A DNA stretch of 64,000 nucleotides from positions 62,001-126,000 of the forward strand of contig NZ_FNRX01000002.1 of NCBI RefSeq assembly GCF_900105195.1, given 5' to 3'. A program made the position numbers and the translations under genes. The stretch comes from Rhodococcus pyridinivorans (lineage in GTDB: Bacteria > Actinomycetota > Actinomycetes > Mycobacteriales > Mycobacteriaceae). The first letter of the stretch is position 1, and each line of letters opens with the position of its first letter. Below the pieces are notes generated by a model. It saw nothing but the letters and a program-made list of their open reading frames with translations, had not been told where the DNA came from and did not search any database. This document shows, one piece after another, positions 18,809-27,733 of the stretch.

Positions 18809-21550
18809 TCAGGTGAGGAAGGTCGTATCCGCCCGCTCGGCCCTGCGCGCCTCGATCCTCCTGGCGACGAACTTGCCGATCTCGTCCACCCACAGCACGG
18901 ACGAGCCGACGGCGACCGCGAGCAGCCACTGCTCGGAGGTGAGCGAGGTGGTGTCCATGAATCCCTGCAGGGCGCCGAGTTGCACGACGCAGATCTGAAG
19001 GACGACGACGGCGCCGATCGCGATCCAGATGGTGTGGTTGGTGAACGTCTGCGCCGAGAACACCGATCCGAGATCCGAGCGCACGTTGAACAGGTTGAAC
19101 ACCTGGTAGAAGACGAATGTCGTGAACGCGAGGGTGGTGGCGAACAACGGGTCGGATGCACTGTCGGGGAACAGTTCCGGCCCGAAGTGCAGGACCGCGA
19201 TCGTGCCCACCGTCATCACGATGCCGAGGCCGAGGATGCGCTGGACCCGGGAGCGTTCGAGCAGCGCCTCGTTCGCGGGCCGCGGTCGTCGCCGCATCGC
19301 GTCGGGGGCGGTCGGGTCGACACCGAGCGCGAGCGCCGGCGGTCCGTCCATGATGATGTTCACCCACAGGATCTGCAGTGCGCTGAAGGGCGCGCCACCC
19401 GCGAGGCCGAGCACACCGGCCGTCAGGAAGATCAGGACGAAGCCCCACGCCGTGGTGAGCTGGAACTTCACGAATTTGATGATGTTGTCGTAGATTCCGC
19501 GTCCCTCGGCCACGGCGGCGACGATGGTCGCGAAGTTGTCGTCGGTGAGGATCATGTCCGCGGCGCCCTTGGAGACGTCGGTTCCCGTGATGCCCATGGC
19601 CACACCGATGTCGGATTGTTCGAGCGCGGGAGCGTCGTTGACGCCGTCGCCCGTCATCGCGACGATCTGCCCGTCGGCCTGCAGCGCTTCGACGAACCTG
19701 ATCTTGTGTTGGGGCGCCACGCGGGCGAGGACACCGAATTCCTTTGCCCTCCGGCGCAGTTCGTCGTCGGTGAGTTTGTCGAGATCCGCACCGGAGGCAG
19801 CCGACCCGCGGATTCCGAGTTCCTCGGCGATCGCGGAGGCCGTCACCAGATGGTCGCCGGTGATCATGTGCACCGAGATGCCCGCCTCGTGGGCGACGGC
19901 GATCGCATCCTCGGCTTCGGTCCGCGGCGGGTCGACGATGCCGACGATCGCGTGGATCGTCAGGTCGGCCACCTTCTCCTGCAGGGCATCGGTGTCGCCG
20001 CGGGGAACGGCGTCGAGGTCGCGCCCGGCGATCATGAGAGTTCGCAGACCTTCCGACGCGAGCGCCTCCACGGCCCGGTGGATCCTCGCGCGACCGTCGT
20101 CGTCGAGTGGAATCGGACCGTCGGGACCGGCGATCGAGGTGGCACGGTCGAGGAGCACACCCGGTGCACCTTTCACGAAACAGCGGTATCCGCCGTTCGG
20201 CAGGGTGTGGAAGGTGGCCATGTACTTGTAGTCCGAGTCGAACGGCACCTCCGCGATGCGGTTCAGCGCGGCCCGCGCACCCTCGACGTCGATGCCGCCC
20301 TTCTCGGCGAGCACCACGAGGGCGCCCTCGGTGGGATCGCCGACCAGTATTCCGTTGCGCACGGTCGCGTCGTTGCACAGTCCCATCCCGAGCAGTGCGT
20401 CCGTGAAGTCCGGTGCGGGCAGGCCGTCGCCGACAAGGATCTTGCCGTCGGTTCCGTACCCGGTGCCGGTGACGCGGAAGGCACGACCCGCGACGAGCAG
20501 TCGCTGCACCGTCATCTCGTTGAGGGTGAGGGTGCCGGTCTTGTCGGTGCAGATGTGGGTGGTGCTGCCGAGTGTCTCGACCGCGGCGAGTCGTTTGACG
20601 ATCGCGCCGCGGGCCGCGAGGCGTGAGGCTCCCATCGCCAGGGTGAAGGCGACGACGGCCGTGAGCCCTTCGGGGATCGTCGCGACCGCCAGCGACACCG
20701 CGGTGACGAGGAGATCCGACCAGGTCTGCCCCCGCAGCAGTCCGAGGACGAACACCAGCGCCACCGTCACGATCGCGATGATCGTCAGGGCCTGGGCGAG
20801 CTGGCCGATGCGTCGTTGCAGCGGCGTCTGTTCGACACCTGCCGCTCCGAGAAGGGTTGCGATGGCTCCCATCTCGGTGCGCATGCCCGTTCCGGTGACG
20901 ATCATCGCGGCACGTCCGCGTGTGACCTCGGTGTTCATGAACAGCATGTCGGTGCGGTCGCCGAGCGGTGCGTCGGGATCGTCGACGACGTCGACCTGTT
21001 TGTCGACGGGCTGGGATTCGCCGGTGAGGGCGGCCTCGGCGACCTGCAGCCGGACGGCGGTGACGAGTCGGCCGTCGGCCGGGACGGTGTCGCCGGCCTC
21101 GAGGAGCACCACGTCTCCGGGGACGAGTTCGGCGCGCGGCACCTCCGTCCCGCGACCGTCGCGCAGCACCCGGCTGGTGGACACCGACATCTTCTTCAAC
21201 GCAGCGAGGCTGCTCTCGGCCCGGGATTCCTGCACGTAGTTCAGCACGGTGTTGAGCGCGATCACCGCGAAGATGACGACGGGGGTCTCCCACTCACGGG
21301 AGACGGTGGCGCTGACCACCGCCGCGACGACCAGAACGAGGGTCATCCTGTCGGCCAGCAGCGACAGCACGCGTCGCCAGGTCGGCACCTTCTTCGCCTC
21401 GTCGAGCAGGTTCGGGCCGTACTCGCCGCGGCGTCGTTCGACCTCGTCCGCGCTCAGTCCTCGTTGCGGATCGACCTCGAACGCCTCGGCGACGTCGGTC
21501 GCGGCGCGGGTGTGCCAACTCGAGGTGGTCGCGGGAGCCTGTGCGGACAT
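18809..21550 (-). CDS. Cation-transporting P-type ATPase, P2 type (CtpF-like)
   Basis: A 913-residue pump. Motifs in order: LTGES (residues 175-179, actuator domain), PEGLTAV (293-299, membrane helix 4 ion site), phosphorylation site ICTDKTGTLT with Asp336, KGAPGVLLDRA and TGDGVNDAPALEQSDIGVAMG in the P domain, and the C-terminal six-helix bundle found in Ca2+/Na+-type pumps. It closely resembles mycobacterial CtpF. Exact ion is not readable: calcium, sodium or manganese are candidates. ATG 21550 follows AGGAG; upstream frame extensions are not conserved. A divergent PPOX-fold gene starts 148 bases away, followed by a CDF metal exporter, hinting at a metal or stress theme. Confidence 0.92.
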   Translation of the reverse strand: MSAQAPATTSSWHTRAATDVAEAFEVDPQRGLSADEVERRRGEYGPNLLDEAKKVPTWRRVLSLLADRMTLVLVVAAVVSATVSREWETPVVIFAVIALNTVLNYVQESRAESSLAALKKMSVSTSRVLRDGRGTEVPRAELVPGDVVLLEAGDTVPADGRLVTAVRLQVAEAALTGESQPVDKQVDVVDDPDAPLGDRTDMLFMNTEVTRGRAAMIVTGTGMRTEMGAIATLLGAAGVEQTPLQRRIGQLAQALTIIAIVTVALVFVLGLLRGQTWSDLLVTAVSLAVATIPEGLTAVVAFTLAMGASRLAARGAIVKRLAAVETLGSTTHICTDKTGTLTLNEMTVQRLLVAGRAFRVTGTGYGTDGKILVGDGLPAPDFTDALLGMGLCNDATVRNGILVGDPTEGALVVLAEKGGIDVEGARAALNRIAEVPFDSDYKYMATFHTLPNGGYRCFVKGAPGVLLDRATSIAGPDGPIPLDDDGRARIHRAVEALASEGLRTLMIAGRDLDAVPRGDTDALQEKVADLTIHAIVGIVDPPRTEAEDAIAVAHEAGISVHMITGDHLVTASAIAEELGIRGSAASGADLDKLTDDELRRRAKEFGVLARVAPQHKIRFVEALQADGQIVAMTGDGVNDAPALEQSDIGVAMGITGTDVSKGAADMILTDDNFATIVAAVAEGRGIYDNIIKFVKFQLTTAWGFVLIFLTAGVLGLAGGAPFSALQILWVNIIMDGPPALALGVDPTAPDAMRRRPRPANEALLERSRVQRILGLGIVMTVGTIAVLHFGPELFPDSASDPLFATTLAFTTFVFYQVFNLFNVRSDLGSVFSAQTFTNHTIWIAIGAVVVLQICVVQLGALQGFMDTTSLTSEQWLLAVAVGSSVLWVDEIGKFVARRIEARRAERADTTFLT

Positions 21551-21698
21551 CGGCACTCCTCGTTCGGGCTGCTCTCGGCGGATCGGGCGAACACGGTCCT
21601 GACGGCCGGTTTCACCGTAACCGGCGGAGCGTTCCACTGCGCCGGAAGCCGGTTCGTGATGTGCTGGATACGGCAGCGGAACCGGAGGAGTGAACGCG

Positions 21699-22118
21699 AT
21701 GCGCGACAACCCGAACACCGACGATCCTGTCGTCCCCCTCGACGAGGACCAGTGCTGGGACCTGCTCGCGACGGGCAAGGTGGGCCGCCTCGTCACCGTC
21801 GTCGGCGGACGACCGGAGATCTATCCCGTCAACTACGTCACCGACGATCGCACGGTGTACTTCCGCAGCGGTGAGGGCAGCAAGCTCTCCGAACTGGCGG
21901 TGCACCCGCAGGTGGCCTTCGAGGTGGACGAGATCCGCGAGGACTCCGCATGGAGCGTCGTGCTGCACGGACACGCCCGGATCCTGCGGAGCTTCGACGA
22001 CGCGGCGCGGATCGACGCCCTCGGACTGTCGCCGTGGGTTCCCACCCCGAAGTACGACTACGTCGCACTGACGGCCACCGACCTCACCGGGATGCAACTC
22101 ACGCTCGTCAAGCGCTGA
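21699..22118 (+). CDS. Pyridoxamine 5'-phosphate oxidase-fold (FMN/F420-binding) protein
   Basis: A 139-residue split-barrel protein of the PPOX family with the sequence CWDLLATGKVGRLVTVVGGRPEIYPVNYV, typical of short actinobacterial members that bind FMN or F420. Aspartate/arginine-rich loops follow, and the C-terminal strand is YVALTATDLTGMQLTLVKR. Catalytic activity cannot be predicted. ATG 21699 has AGGAG eight bases upstream; a GTG at 21690 sits too close to that site. It lies three bases before the CDF gene and divergent from the P-type ATPase. Confidence 0.8.
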   Translation: MRDNPNTDDPVVPLDEDQCWDLLATGKVGRLVTVVGGRPEIYPVNYVTDDRTVYFRSGEGSKLSELAVHPQVAFEVDEIREDSAWSVVLHGHARILRSFDDAARIDALGLSPWVPTPKYDYVALTATDLTGMQLTLVKR

Positions 22119-22121
22119 CCG

Positions 22122-23021
22122 GTGGTGCCCTCTGCGCAGCAGCACCGCCTGTTGATGCGGTTCATGCTGCTGTCGGTGGCGACCGCGCTCGCGACGATGC
22201 TGCTGAAGGCATCGGCGGCGTGGATCACCGGATCCGTGGGTCTGTTGTCGGACGCACTCGAATCCGGGGTCAACCTCGTCGCGGCGCTCGTCGGTCTCGC
22301 GGCGCTACGTCTCGCCGCGAAGCCGGCCGATGCGAACCACGATTTCGGGCACGGGAAGGCCGAGTACCTCTCCGCCGCGGTCGAGGGCACCATGGTCTTC
22401 GCCGCCGCGACGGTGATCCTGTGGACCTCGGTCGAGCGCCTGATCTCACCGCAGCCGGTGACCGAGGTCGGACTCGGTCTCCTCCTGTCGGCCGGATCGT
22501 CGGCGCTCAATCTCGTGGTCGGTCTGCTGCTCATCCGGCAGGGTCGGGCACACCGGTCGATCACGCTGGTCGCCGACGGGAAACACCTGCTGACGGACGT
22601 GTGGACGTCGGCGGGCGTGCTCGTCGGCGTCGCGCTGGTCGCGCTGTCCGGGTGGGACGTGCTCGACCCGATCGTGGCGATCCTCGTCGCCCTGAACATC
22701 CTGCGGATCGGTTTCGGCCTCGTGCGGCAGGCGGTCGTCGGCATGCTCGACGCGGTTCTTCCCCCGGAGGACGTGACGGCGGTGAACGCCGTCCTCGACC
22801 GCTATCGGGAACCGGGGGTGGTGACGATCCTGCCGCCGCGCACCCGCGAGTCGGGACGTCAGCGCTTCGTCTACCTCGTCGTGCGGGTGCCGGGCGACTG
22901 GACGGTGCGGGCCGGGCACGACCTGCTCGACCGCATCGAGGCCGATCTCGCCGAGGCGCTGCCCGGTGTCGTGGTGTTCAGCCATCTCGAGCCCGACCGC
23001 GCCCCCACGGGACGCAGATGA
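22122..23021 (+). CDS. Cation diffusion facilitator (metal exporter)
   Basis: A 299-residue CDF protein with six helices and a C-terminal cytoplasmic dimer domain. Metal-site segments are GLLSDALESGVNLVAA in helix 2 (usually SDxxxD/N; here SDALES keeps the first Asp), HDFGHGKAEY in the loop, and ADGKHLLTDVWTSAGVLVG in helix 5 with its HxxxD pair. It probably exports Zn2+, Fe2+ or a similar divalent ion in exchange for protons. GTG 22122 is four bases after the PPOX stop, so the two share a transcript. The site differences from classic CDFs leave metal choice open. Confidence 0.87.
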   Translation: MVPSAQQHRLLMRFMLLSVATALATMLLKASAAWITGSVGLLSDALESGVNLVAALVGLAALRLAAKPADANHDFGHGKAEYLSAAVEGTMVFAAATVILWTSVERLISPQPVTEVGLGLLLSAGSSALNLVVGLLLIRQGRAHRSITLVADGKHLLTDVWTSAGVLVGVALVALSGWDVLDPIVAILVALNILRIGFGLVRQAVVGMLDAVLPPEDVTAVNAVLDRYREPGVVTILPPRTRESGRQRFVYLVVRVPGDWTVRAGHDLLDRIEADLAEALPGVVVFSHLEPDRAPTGRR

Positions 23022-23025
23022 GTGA

Positions 23026-23628
23026 TCAGGACGAGGCGACGAGTCCGGCACCGAGGCCGAGCATCAGGACCGCGACGCCACCGTCGAGGATGCGCCACGA
23101 GGACGGCTTGGCGAACCAGGCGCGCAGATAGCGGGCCCCGTACCCGAGGGCGGCGAACCACACGACGCTCGCGGTGATCGCCCCGGCACCGAACCACCAC
23201 CGGCCGGGGTTGCCGTAGTGGTTGGCCACCGAACCGAGCATGAGCACGGTGTCGAGATAGGTGTGTGGGTTGAGCCAGGTCAGCGCCAGACAGGTCAGCA
23301 GAGCCGCGCCGATGGTGACGGCACCGCCCGGGGCAGCGGACAGTGCCGACGGCTTCAGCGCGCGACGTGCCGCGAAGAGTCCGTAGCAGATGAGGAAAGC
23401 GGCACCCGCCCAACGGATCACGTCGATCGCGCCGGGAGCGCGGTCGAGGATCGTCGCGATCCCGGCGATGCCCGCGGTGATGAGCACGGCGTCGGAGATC
23501 ACGCAGATCGCGATCACAGGCAGCACGAATCGTCGCGCGATCGCCATGCGCAGGACGAAGGCATTCTGCGCACCGATGGCGGCGATGAGGGACAGACCTG
23601 TGACGAATCCGGCGACGACGAGTGACAT
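23026..23628 (-). CDS. lysE: LysE/ArgO-type basic amino acid exporter
   Basis: A 200-residue membrane protein with about six helices. The start VAGFVTGLSLIAAIGAQNAFVLRMAIARRFV is the LysE signature, with the conserved GAQNAFVLR; TWLNPHTYLDTVLMLGSVA is the second hallmark. It exports lysine and/or arginine. It is transcribed divergently from a LysG/ArgP-type regulator 72 bases away, the standard lysE-lysG arrangement of actinobacteria. Its stop is four bases from the convergent CDF gene. Confidence 0.93.
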   Translation of the reverse strand: MSLVVAGFVTGLSLIAAIGAQNAFVLRMAIARRFVLPVIAICVISDAVLITAGIAGIATILDRAPGAIDVIRWAGAAFLICYGLFAARRALKPSALSAAPGGAVTIGAALLTCLALTWLNPHTYLDTVLMLGSVANHYGNPGRWWFGAGAITASVVWFAALGYGARYLRAWFAKPSSWRILDGGVAVLMLGLGAGLVASS

Positions 23629-23700
23629 GGCATCGACGCTAGGAATCCTGTCGAGATAAGAACAGTTGATTTTGCTGTACCTGCATTAGAGTTTCTTAAT

Positions 23701-24582
23701 GTGGATCTCGACTTCGCTCAACTTCGCACTTTTGCAACGGTATTGGACGAGGGCACTTTCGAGGGTGCGGCGGCTGTTCTTCGCGTCACACCGTCCGCGG
23801 TGAGCCAACGCATCAAGTCGCTCGAACAACACGTCGGTCAGGTACTGCTGCGACGGACCCGGCCCGTCAGCGCGACCGCGGCCGGCGAAGTGGTGATGCG
23901 GCTCGCCCGGCAGGTCGCGCGGCTGGAGCAAGACGCCTCCGAGGAACTCGGTCTCGGCGCCGACACCGGGAGTTACGCCACGATCCCGCTCGTCGTCAAC
24001 GCCGACTCGATGTCCACCTGGATGCTGCGCGCCCTGGCCCGGATGCCCGTGCGCTACCGAGCCCTGTTCGAACTGCACCGCGAGGACGAGTTCCACTCCA
24101 CGGATCTGTTGCGCGACGGAACCGCCATGGCAGCGGTCACCTCCGTCCCCGAACCCGTGCAGGGCTGCACGTCCGAGAAGCTCGGCGCCATGCGCTATCA
24201 CGCGATGGCGAGCGTGGACTTCGCCGAACGCTGGTTCCCCGAGGGCATGACCCCCACCGAACTGCGGGAGGCCCCGATGCTCACCTTCGACCGCAAGGAC
24301 GACATGCAGGATCGCTTCGTCCGCAAGCGGACCCGGCGGCGGCTGAATCCGCCGCGCAACTACGTTCCGGGCGCCCTCGAATTCGTCGAGGCCGCGCGGC
24401 TGGGCTTGGGCTGGGCCATGCTCCCCGACGCGATGGTCGCCGACACGACCGATCTCGTGAGCCTGGCCCCGGACGACCCGATCGCCGTGCCGCTGTACTG
24501 GCAGCGGTGGCGGCTGGACTCCCCCGTGCTCGACGCGCTGACCGATGCGGTCCGTCGCACCGCGCGCGAAGTGCTGCACTGA
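23701..24582 (+). CDS. lysG: LysR-family activator of lysE (LysG/ArgP type)
   Basis: A 293-residue regulator. The N-terminus VDLDFAQLRTFATVLDEGTFEGAAAVLRVTPSAVSQRIKSLEQHVGQVLLRR matches the LysG/ArgP/IciA branch. In that family it switches on the divergent exporter when lysine or arginine is high. Intergenic DNA is AT-rich and carries the imperfect dyad ATTAGA...CTTAAT at 23685-23700 directly against the GTG start, a possible binding site. GTG start chosen because it gives the normal family N-terminus. Confidence 0.92.
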   Translation: MDLDFAQLRTFATVLDEGTFEGAAAVLRVTPSAVSQRIKSLEQHVGQVLLRRTRPVSATAAGEVVMRLARQVARLEQDASEELGLGADTGSYATIPLVVNADSMSTWMLRALARMPVRYRALFELHREDEFHSTDLLRDGTAMAAVTSVPEPVQGCTSEKLGAMRYHAMASVDFAERWFPEGMTPTELREAPMLTFDRKDDMQDRFVRKRTRRRLNPPRNYVPGALEFVEAARLGLGWAMLPDAMVADTTDLVSLAPDDPIAVPLYWQRWRLDSPVLDALTDAVRRTAREVLH

Positions 24583-24662
24583 CCTCCCGGAATCCGACCT
24601 TCCGAAACGGGAGCGGCCTGACGCCCCACCTCGGTCAGCGGCATGCGCCAGACCTTGTCGTC

Positions 24663-25772
24663 TCACCGCGCCTGCATCGCGCCGATCGGGTCGACATACA
24701 TCACCCGCGACGCCGCACCGAGCGCCGCCGCCGACCGCAGATCGTCATCGGCTTCCGAGAACCGCAGCGGCACATCGTTGTACGACGACTGCTGCCGGTA
24801 ACCGTCGGACACGTCCTCGCGCTCCCGTCCATGTCGGGTGAACAGCTCACCACCGACGGTCACCACGTCGGGATTGACGACGTCGCGCACCAGCGCGACC
24901 GCACGGCCGAGGAGCACCGCCTGGTTCGGCGACGGGTCGGTGCCATCGGCACTCCCCGGTTCGAGTACAGCACAGAACGATTCGATGTCGTCGGCCGAGG
25001 ACCGTGCGAGGCCGTCCACGAGCCACGCCATCGAGATCGATTCCTCCGCACACAGATACAGCCAGCTCTCGGGTCGTCGCCGGAAGGCGCTCTCGCACCG
25101 GCGGTATTCGACCTCCGCGACCGCCTCCACGTACGGAACGACCGTGTACGGCGTGGGCACGATCGCCCGGAACAACACGTCCACGGGCGCTTCGCACCAG
25201 CCCAGTCGCGGGTGGTCGAGCGCCCCTCGGTGCTCGTCGTACAGACCACCCACCGCGAGCCCTGCCCACAGCGGCTGCCTGCCTCGCTGGTGGGACTCGT
25301 GCACCCGCAGCGCCGCACCGATCGCGGCGAAGACGTCGAACACCGACGCCGGTGTCGCGAAGGTCGTCCGGTGCAGTTCCCGTCCGAGCAGGTCGCCGGA
25401 AACCACCCGGGTCTCCCGCTCCCCCAGATGGATACCGGCGAGGAAACCCCGTTCGGTGTCCACCTCCACCGGCACGTGCGGCCGTCCCACCCGTCCCCGC
25501 GGAGCGAGATCGGGGCGGTCGCGCAGCAACCCGTGCTCGAGCAACGACGTCACCGCCCGGTTGACCGTCGACGCCGACAGGCCCGTGAAATCGGCGAGCA
25601 TCGTGCGCGTCGCCGGTCCCCCACGTCGCAGATGCTGCATGATCCGCCCCGCCGGTGTGGTCTCGTCGACCCGGAAGACCCCCGGTCGTCCAGATCGCAC
25701 GGAGACCCCCGGTCGCGCAGAGCGCAGGAGATCGAGAGGTGACCGTACCGCTGTTGTCCGCACCTCCGTCAT
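24663..25772 (-). CDS. ROK-family transcriptional regulator
   Basis: A 369-residue protein: N-terminal winged helix-turn-helix (about residues 40-85, RRGGPATRTMLADFTGLSASTVNRAVTSLLEHGLLRD) followed by a ROK-type actin-fold domain. Such proteins usually repress sugar-utilisation genes. The domain looks altered: the first phosphate loop reads AGIHLGERETRVVSGDL, without the DxGxTK form of the sugar-kinase relatives, and the zinc motif CxCGxxGCxE is absent, so kinase activity is unlikely. No sugar gene is adjacent. The long N-terminal tail (35 residues) may be shorter in reality. Confidence 0.75.
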   Translation of the reverse strand: MTEVRTTAVRSPLDLLRSARPGVSVRSGRPGVFRVDETTPAGRIMQHLRRGGPATRTMLADFTGLSASTVNRAVTSLLEHGLLRDRPDLAPRGRVGRPHVPVEVDTERGFLAGIHLGERETRVVSGDLLGRELHRTTFATPASVFDVFAAIGAALRVHESHQRGRQPLWAGLAVGGLYDEHRGALDHPRLGWCEAPVDVLFRAIVPTPYTVVPYVEAVAEVEYRRCESAFRRRPESWLYLCAEESISMAWLVDGLARSSADDIESFCAVLEPGSADGTDPSPNQAVLLGRAVALVRDVVNPDVVTVGGELFTRHGREREDVSDGYRQQSSYNDVPLRFSEADDDLRSAAALGAASRVMYVDPIGAMQAR

Positions 25773-25843
25773 GGCCAGAAGTGTCCCGTCCCGCCCGCGA
25801 GGACGGAATGTTTTGTATCAGGCCGCGCCGAAGTCTCCCGCGT

Positions 25844-27733
25844 TCACTCCACGAGTGCCTTGAACTGCGCGTCGTACAGCCTCGCGTACGCACCGGCCGC
25901 CTCGAGCAGCCCCTCGTGGGTGCCCTGTTCGACGATCCGTCCGTCCTCCATCACCACGATGCGGTCGGCGTTCCGGATGGTCGACAGGCGGTGAGCGATG
26001 ACGAAGCTGGTGCGGTCGTCGCGCAATCGCGCGGTGGCCTGCTGGACGAGCAGTTCGGTGCGGGTGTCGACCGAGCTCGTCGCCTCGTCGAGGATGAGGA
26101 TCGACGGCTTGGACACGAACGCCCGCGCGATCGTGATGAGCTGACGCTCACCGGCGCTGAGGTTGCCGTCGTTCTCCTCGTCGATGATCGTGTCGTAGCC
26201 GTCGGGCAGGGCCCGCACGAAACGGTCGACGTAACTCATCCTGGCCGCGGACATGATCTGGTTCTCGGTGGCGTACGGATTGCCGTAGGCGATGTTCTCG
26301 CGGATGGTGCCGCCGAACAGCCAGGTGTCCTGCAGGACGATGCCGATGCGCGAGCGCAGTTCGTCGCGGGACATCGAACGGATGTCCACGCCGTCGACGA
26401 GGATCCGACCCGCGTCGACCTCGTAGAAGCGCAGGATCAGGTTGATGAGGGTGGTCTTGCCGGCGCCCGTGGGTCCGACGATCGCGATCATCTGACCCGG
26501 TTCGGCCCGCAACGACAGGTTCTCGATGAGCGGCCGATCGGGGGTGTACGAGAAGGCGACGTTCTCGAACTCGACGAGTCCGTGCCGGCTCCACGGCATC
26601 GTCGGCGCCGCGACCTCCGGTTCCTCCTCCGGTTCGTCGAGCACCGCGAACACCCGCTCGGCCGACGCCGACGCCGACTGCAGGAGGTTGACCATCGCGC
26701 CGATCTGCGCGAGCGGCTGCACGAGCTGACGCGAGTACTGGATCATCGCCTGGATCTCACCGAGCGTCGCGGTGCCCGACGCGATCCGCAGACCACCGAG
26801 CACGGCGATGACGACATAGCCGACGTTGCCGAGGAAGGTCACGAACGGCATCACCAGTCCGGACACGAACTGCGCGCGGTAGGAGGCCTGGTACAGCGAC
26901 TCGTTGGTGTCGGTGAAGCGTCGCTGCACCTCCGCGGTCCGGCTGTAGGCGGTGATGAGCTCGTGCCCGGTGAAGGCTTCCTCGATCTGCCCGTTGAGCT
27001 TGCCGGTCGTCTCCCACTGCGCGAGGAAGTGCTTGCGCGAGCGACGCGCGATCACTGCCGTCGCCACGACCGACGCCGGAACGGTCAGGATCGCGACGAG
27101 CGCGAGCATCGGCGAGATGAACAGCATCATCACCACGAGACCGAGCAGCGTCAGCACCGCGAGGACGAGCTGGGAGATGGACTCCTGCATGCCCGCCGCG
27201 ACGTTGTCGATGTCGTTGGTGACGCGGCTGAGCAGGTCGCCGCGCGAATGCGTGTCGAAGTAACGCAGCGGCAACCGGTGGATCTTGCGTTCGATCCGCG
27301 ACCGCATGTCGCGCACGACGCGCTGCACGATCTCGTTGAGGCCGTAGGCGGCGACCCAGATCAGACCGGACGAGAGCAGGTACAGCGCCAGGACGATGAC
27401 GAGGATCCGGCCGAGGGCCGAGAAGTCGATGCCGAGTCCGGGCACCACGTCCATCCCCGAGACCATGTCGGCGAACTGGTCGCGGCCCTCGGCGCGCAGA
27501 CCGGCGACGGCTTCTTCCTTGGTCTGTCCGGCGGGGAACTGCATGCCCACCACCCCGTCGAAGATGACGTCGGTGCCGCGGCCGAGCACGAAGGGCGCCA
27601 CCGACATGCTCACGACGCCGAGGAAGGCGGAGAGCAGCACCGAGTAGACGGCGTAGCGGTGCGGGTGGAGCAGGCCGAGCACCCGGCGGACGGTGCGCAG
27701 ACGCGACGGTGCCGCCGCTTCCGGAGTCGTCAT
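25844..27733 (-). CDS. ABC exporter half-transporter, catalytic-site subunit
   Basis: A 629-residue fused membrane (six helices, about residues 20-340) and ATPase protein of the multidrug/lipid exporter class. ATPase motifs: Walker A IVGPTGAGKTTL, signature NLSAGERQL (deviating from LSGGQ) and Walker B ILILDEATSSVD with the catalytic Glu. A long insert after the first helix (FPAGQTKEEAVAGLRAEGR and onward) is outside the membrane. Its ATG overlaps the stop of the preceding half-transporter (ATGA), so the two form one heterodimer. Substrate is unknown. An upstream frame extension to 28687 belongs to the other subunit's opposite frame and was rejected. Confidence 0.9.
   Translation of the reverse strand: MTTPEAAAPSRLRTVRRVLGLLHPHRYAVYSVLLSAFLGVVSMSVAPFVLGRGTDVIFDGVVGMQFPAGQTKEEAVAGLRAEGRDQFADMVSGMDVVPGLGIDFSALGRILVIVLALYLLSSGLIWVAAYGLNEIVQRVVRDMRSRIERKIHRLPLRYFDTHSRGDLLSRVTNDIDNVAAGMQESISQLVLAVLTLLGLVVMMLFISPMLALVAILTVPASVVATAVIARRSRKHFLAQWETTGKLNGQIEEAFTGHELITAYSRTAEVQRRFTDTNESLYQASYRAQFVSGLVMPFVTFLGNVGYVVIAVLGGLRIASGTATLGEIQAMIQYSRQLVQPLAQIGAMVNLLQSASASAERVFAVLDEPEEEPEVAAPTMPWSRHGLVEFENVAFSYTPDRPLIENLSLRAEPGQMIAIVGPTGAGKTTLINLILRFYEVDAGRILVDGVDIRSMSRDELRSRIGIVLQDTWLFGGTIRENIAYGNPYATENQIMSAARMSYVDRFVRALPDGYDTIIDEENDGNLSAGERQLITIARAFVSKPSILILDEATSSVDTRTELLVQQATARLRDDRTSFVIAHRLSTIRNADRIVVMEDGRIVEQGTHEGLLEAAGAYARLYDAQFKALVE

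Noticed and set aside
21551..21698. DosR box between the P-type ATPase and PPOX gene
   Set aside because: Only partial GGG-AC matches were seen; no full dyad.
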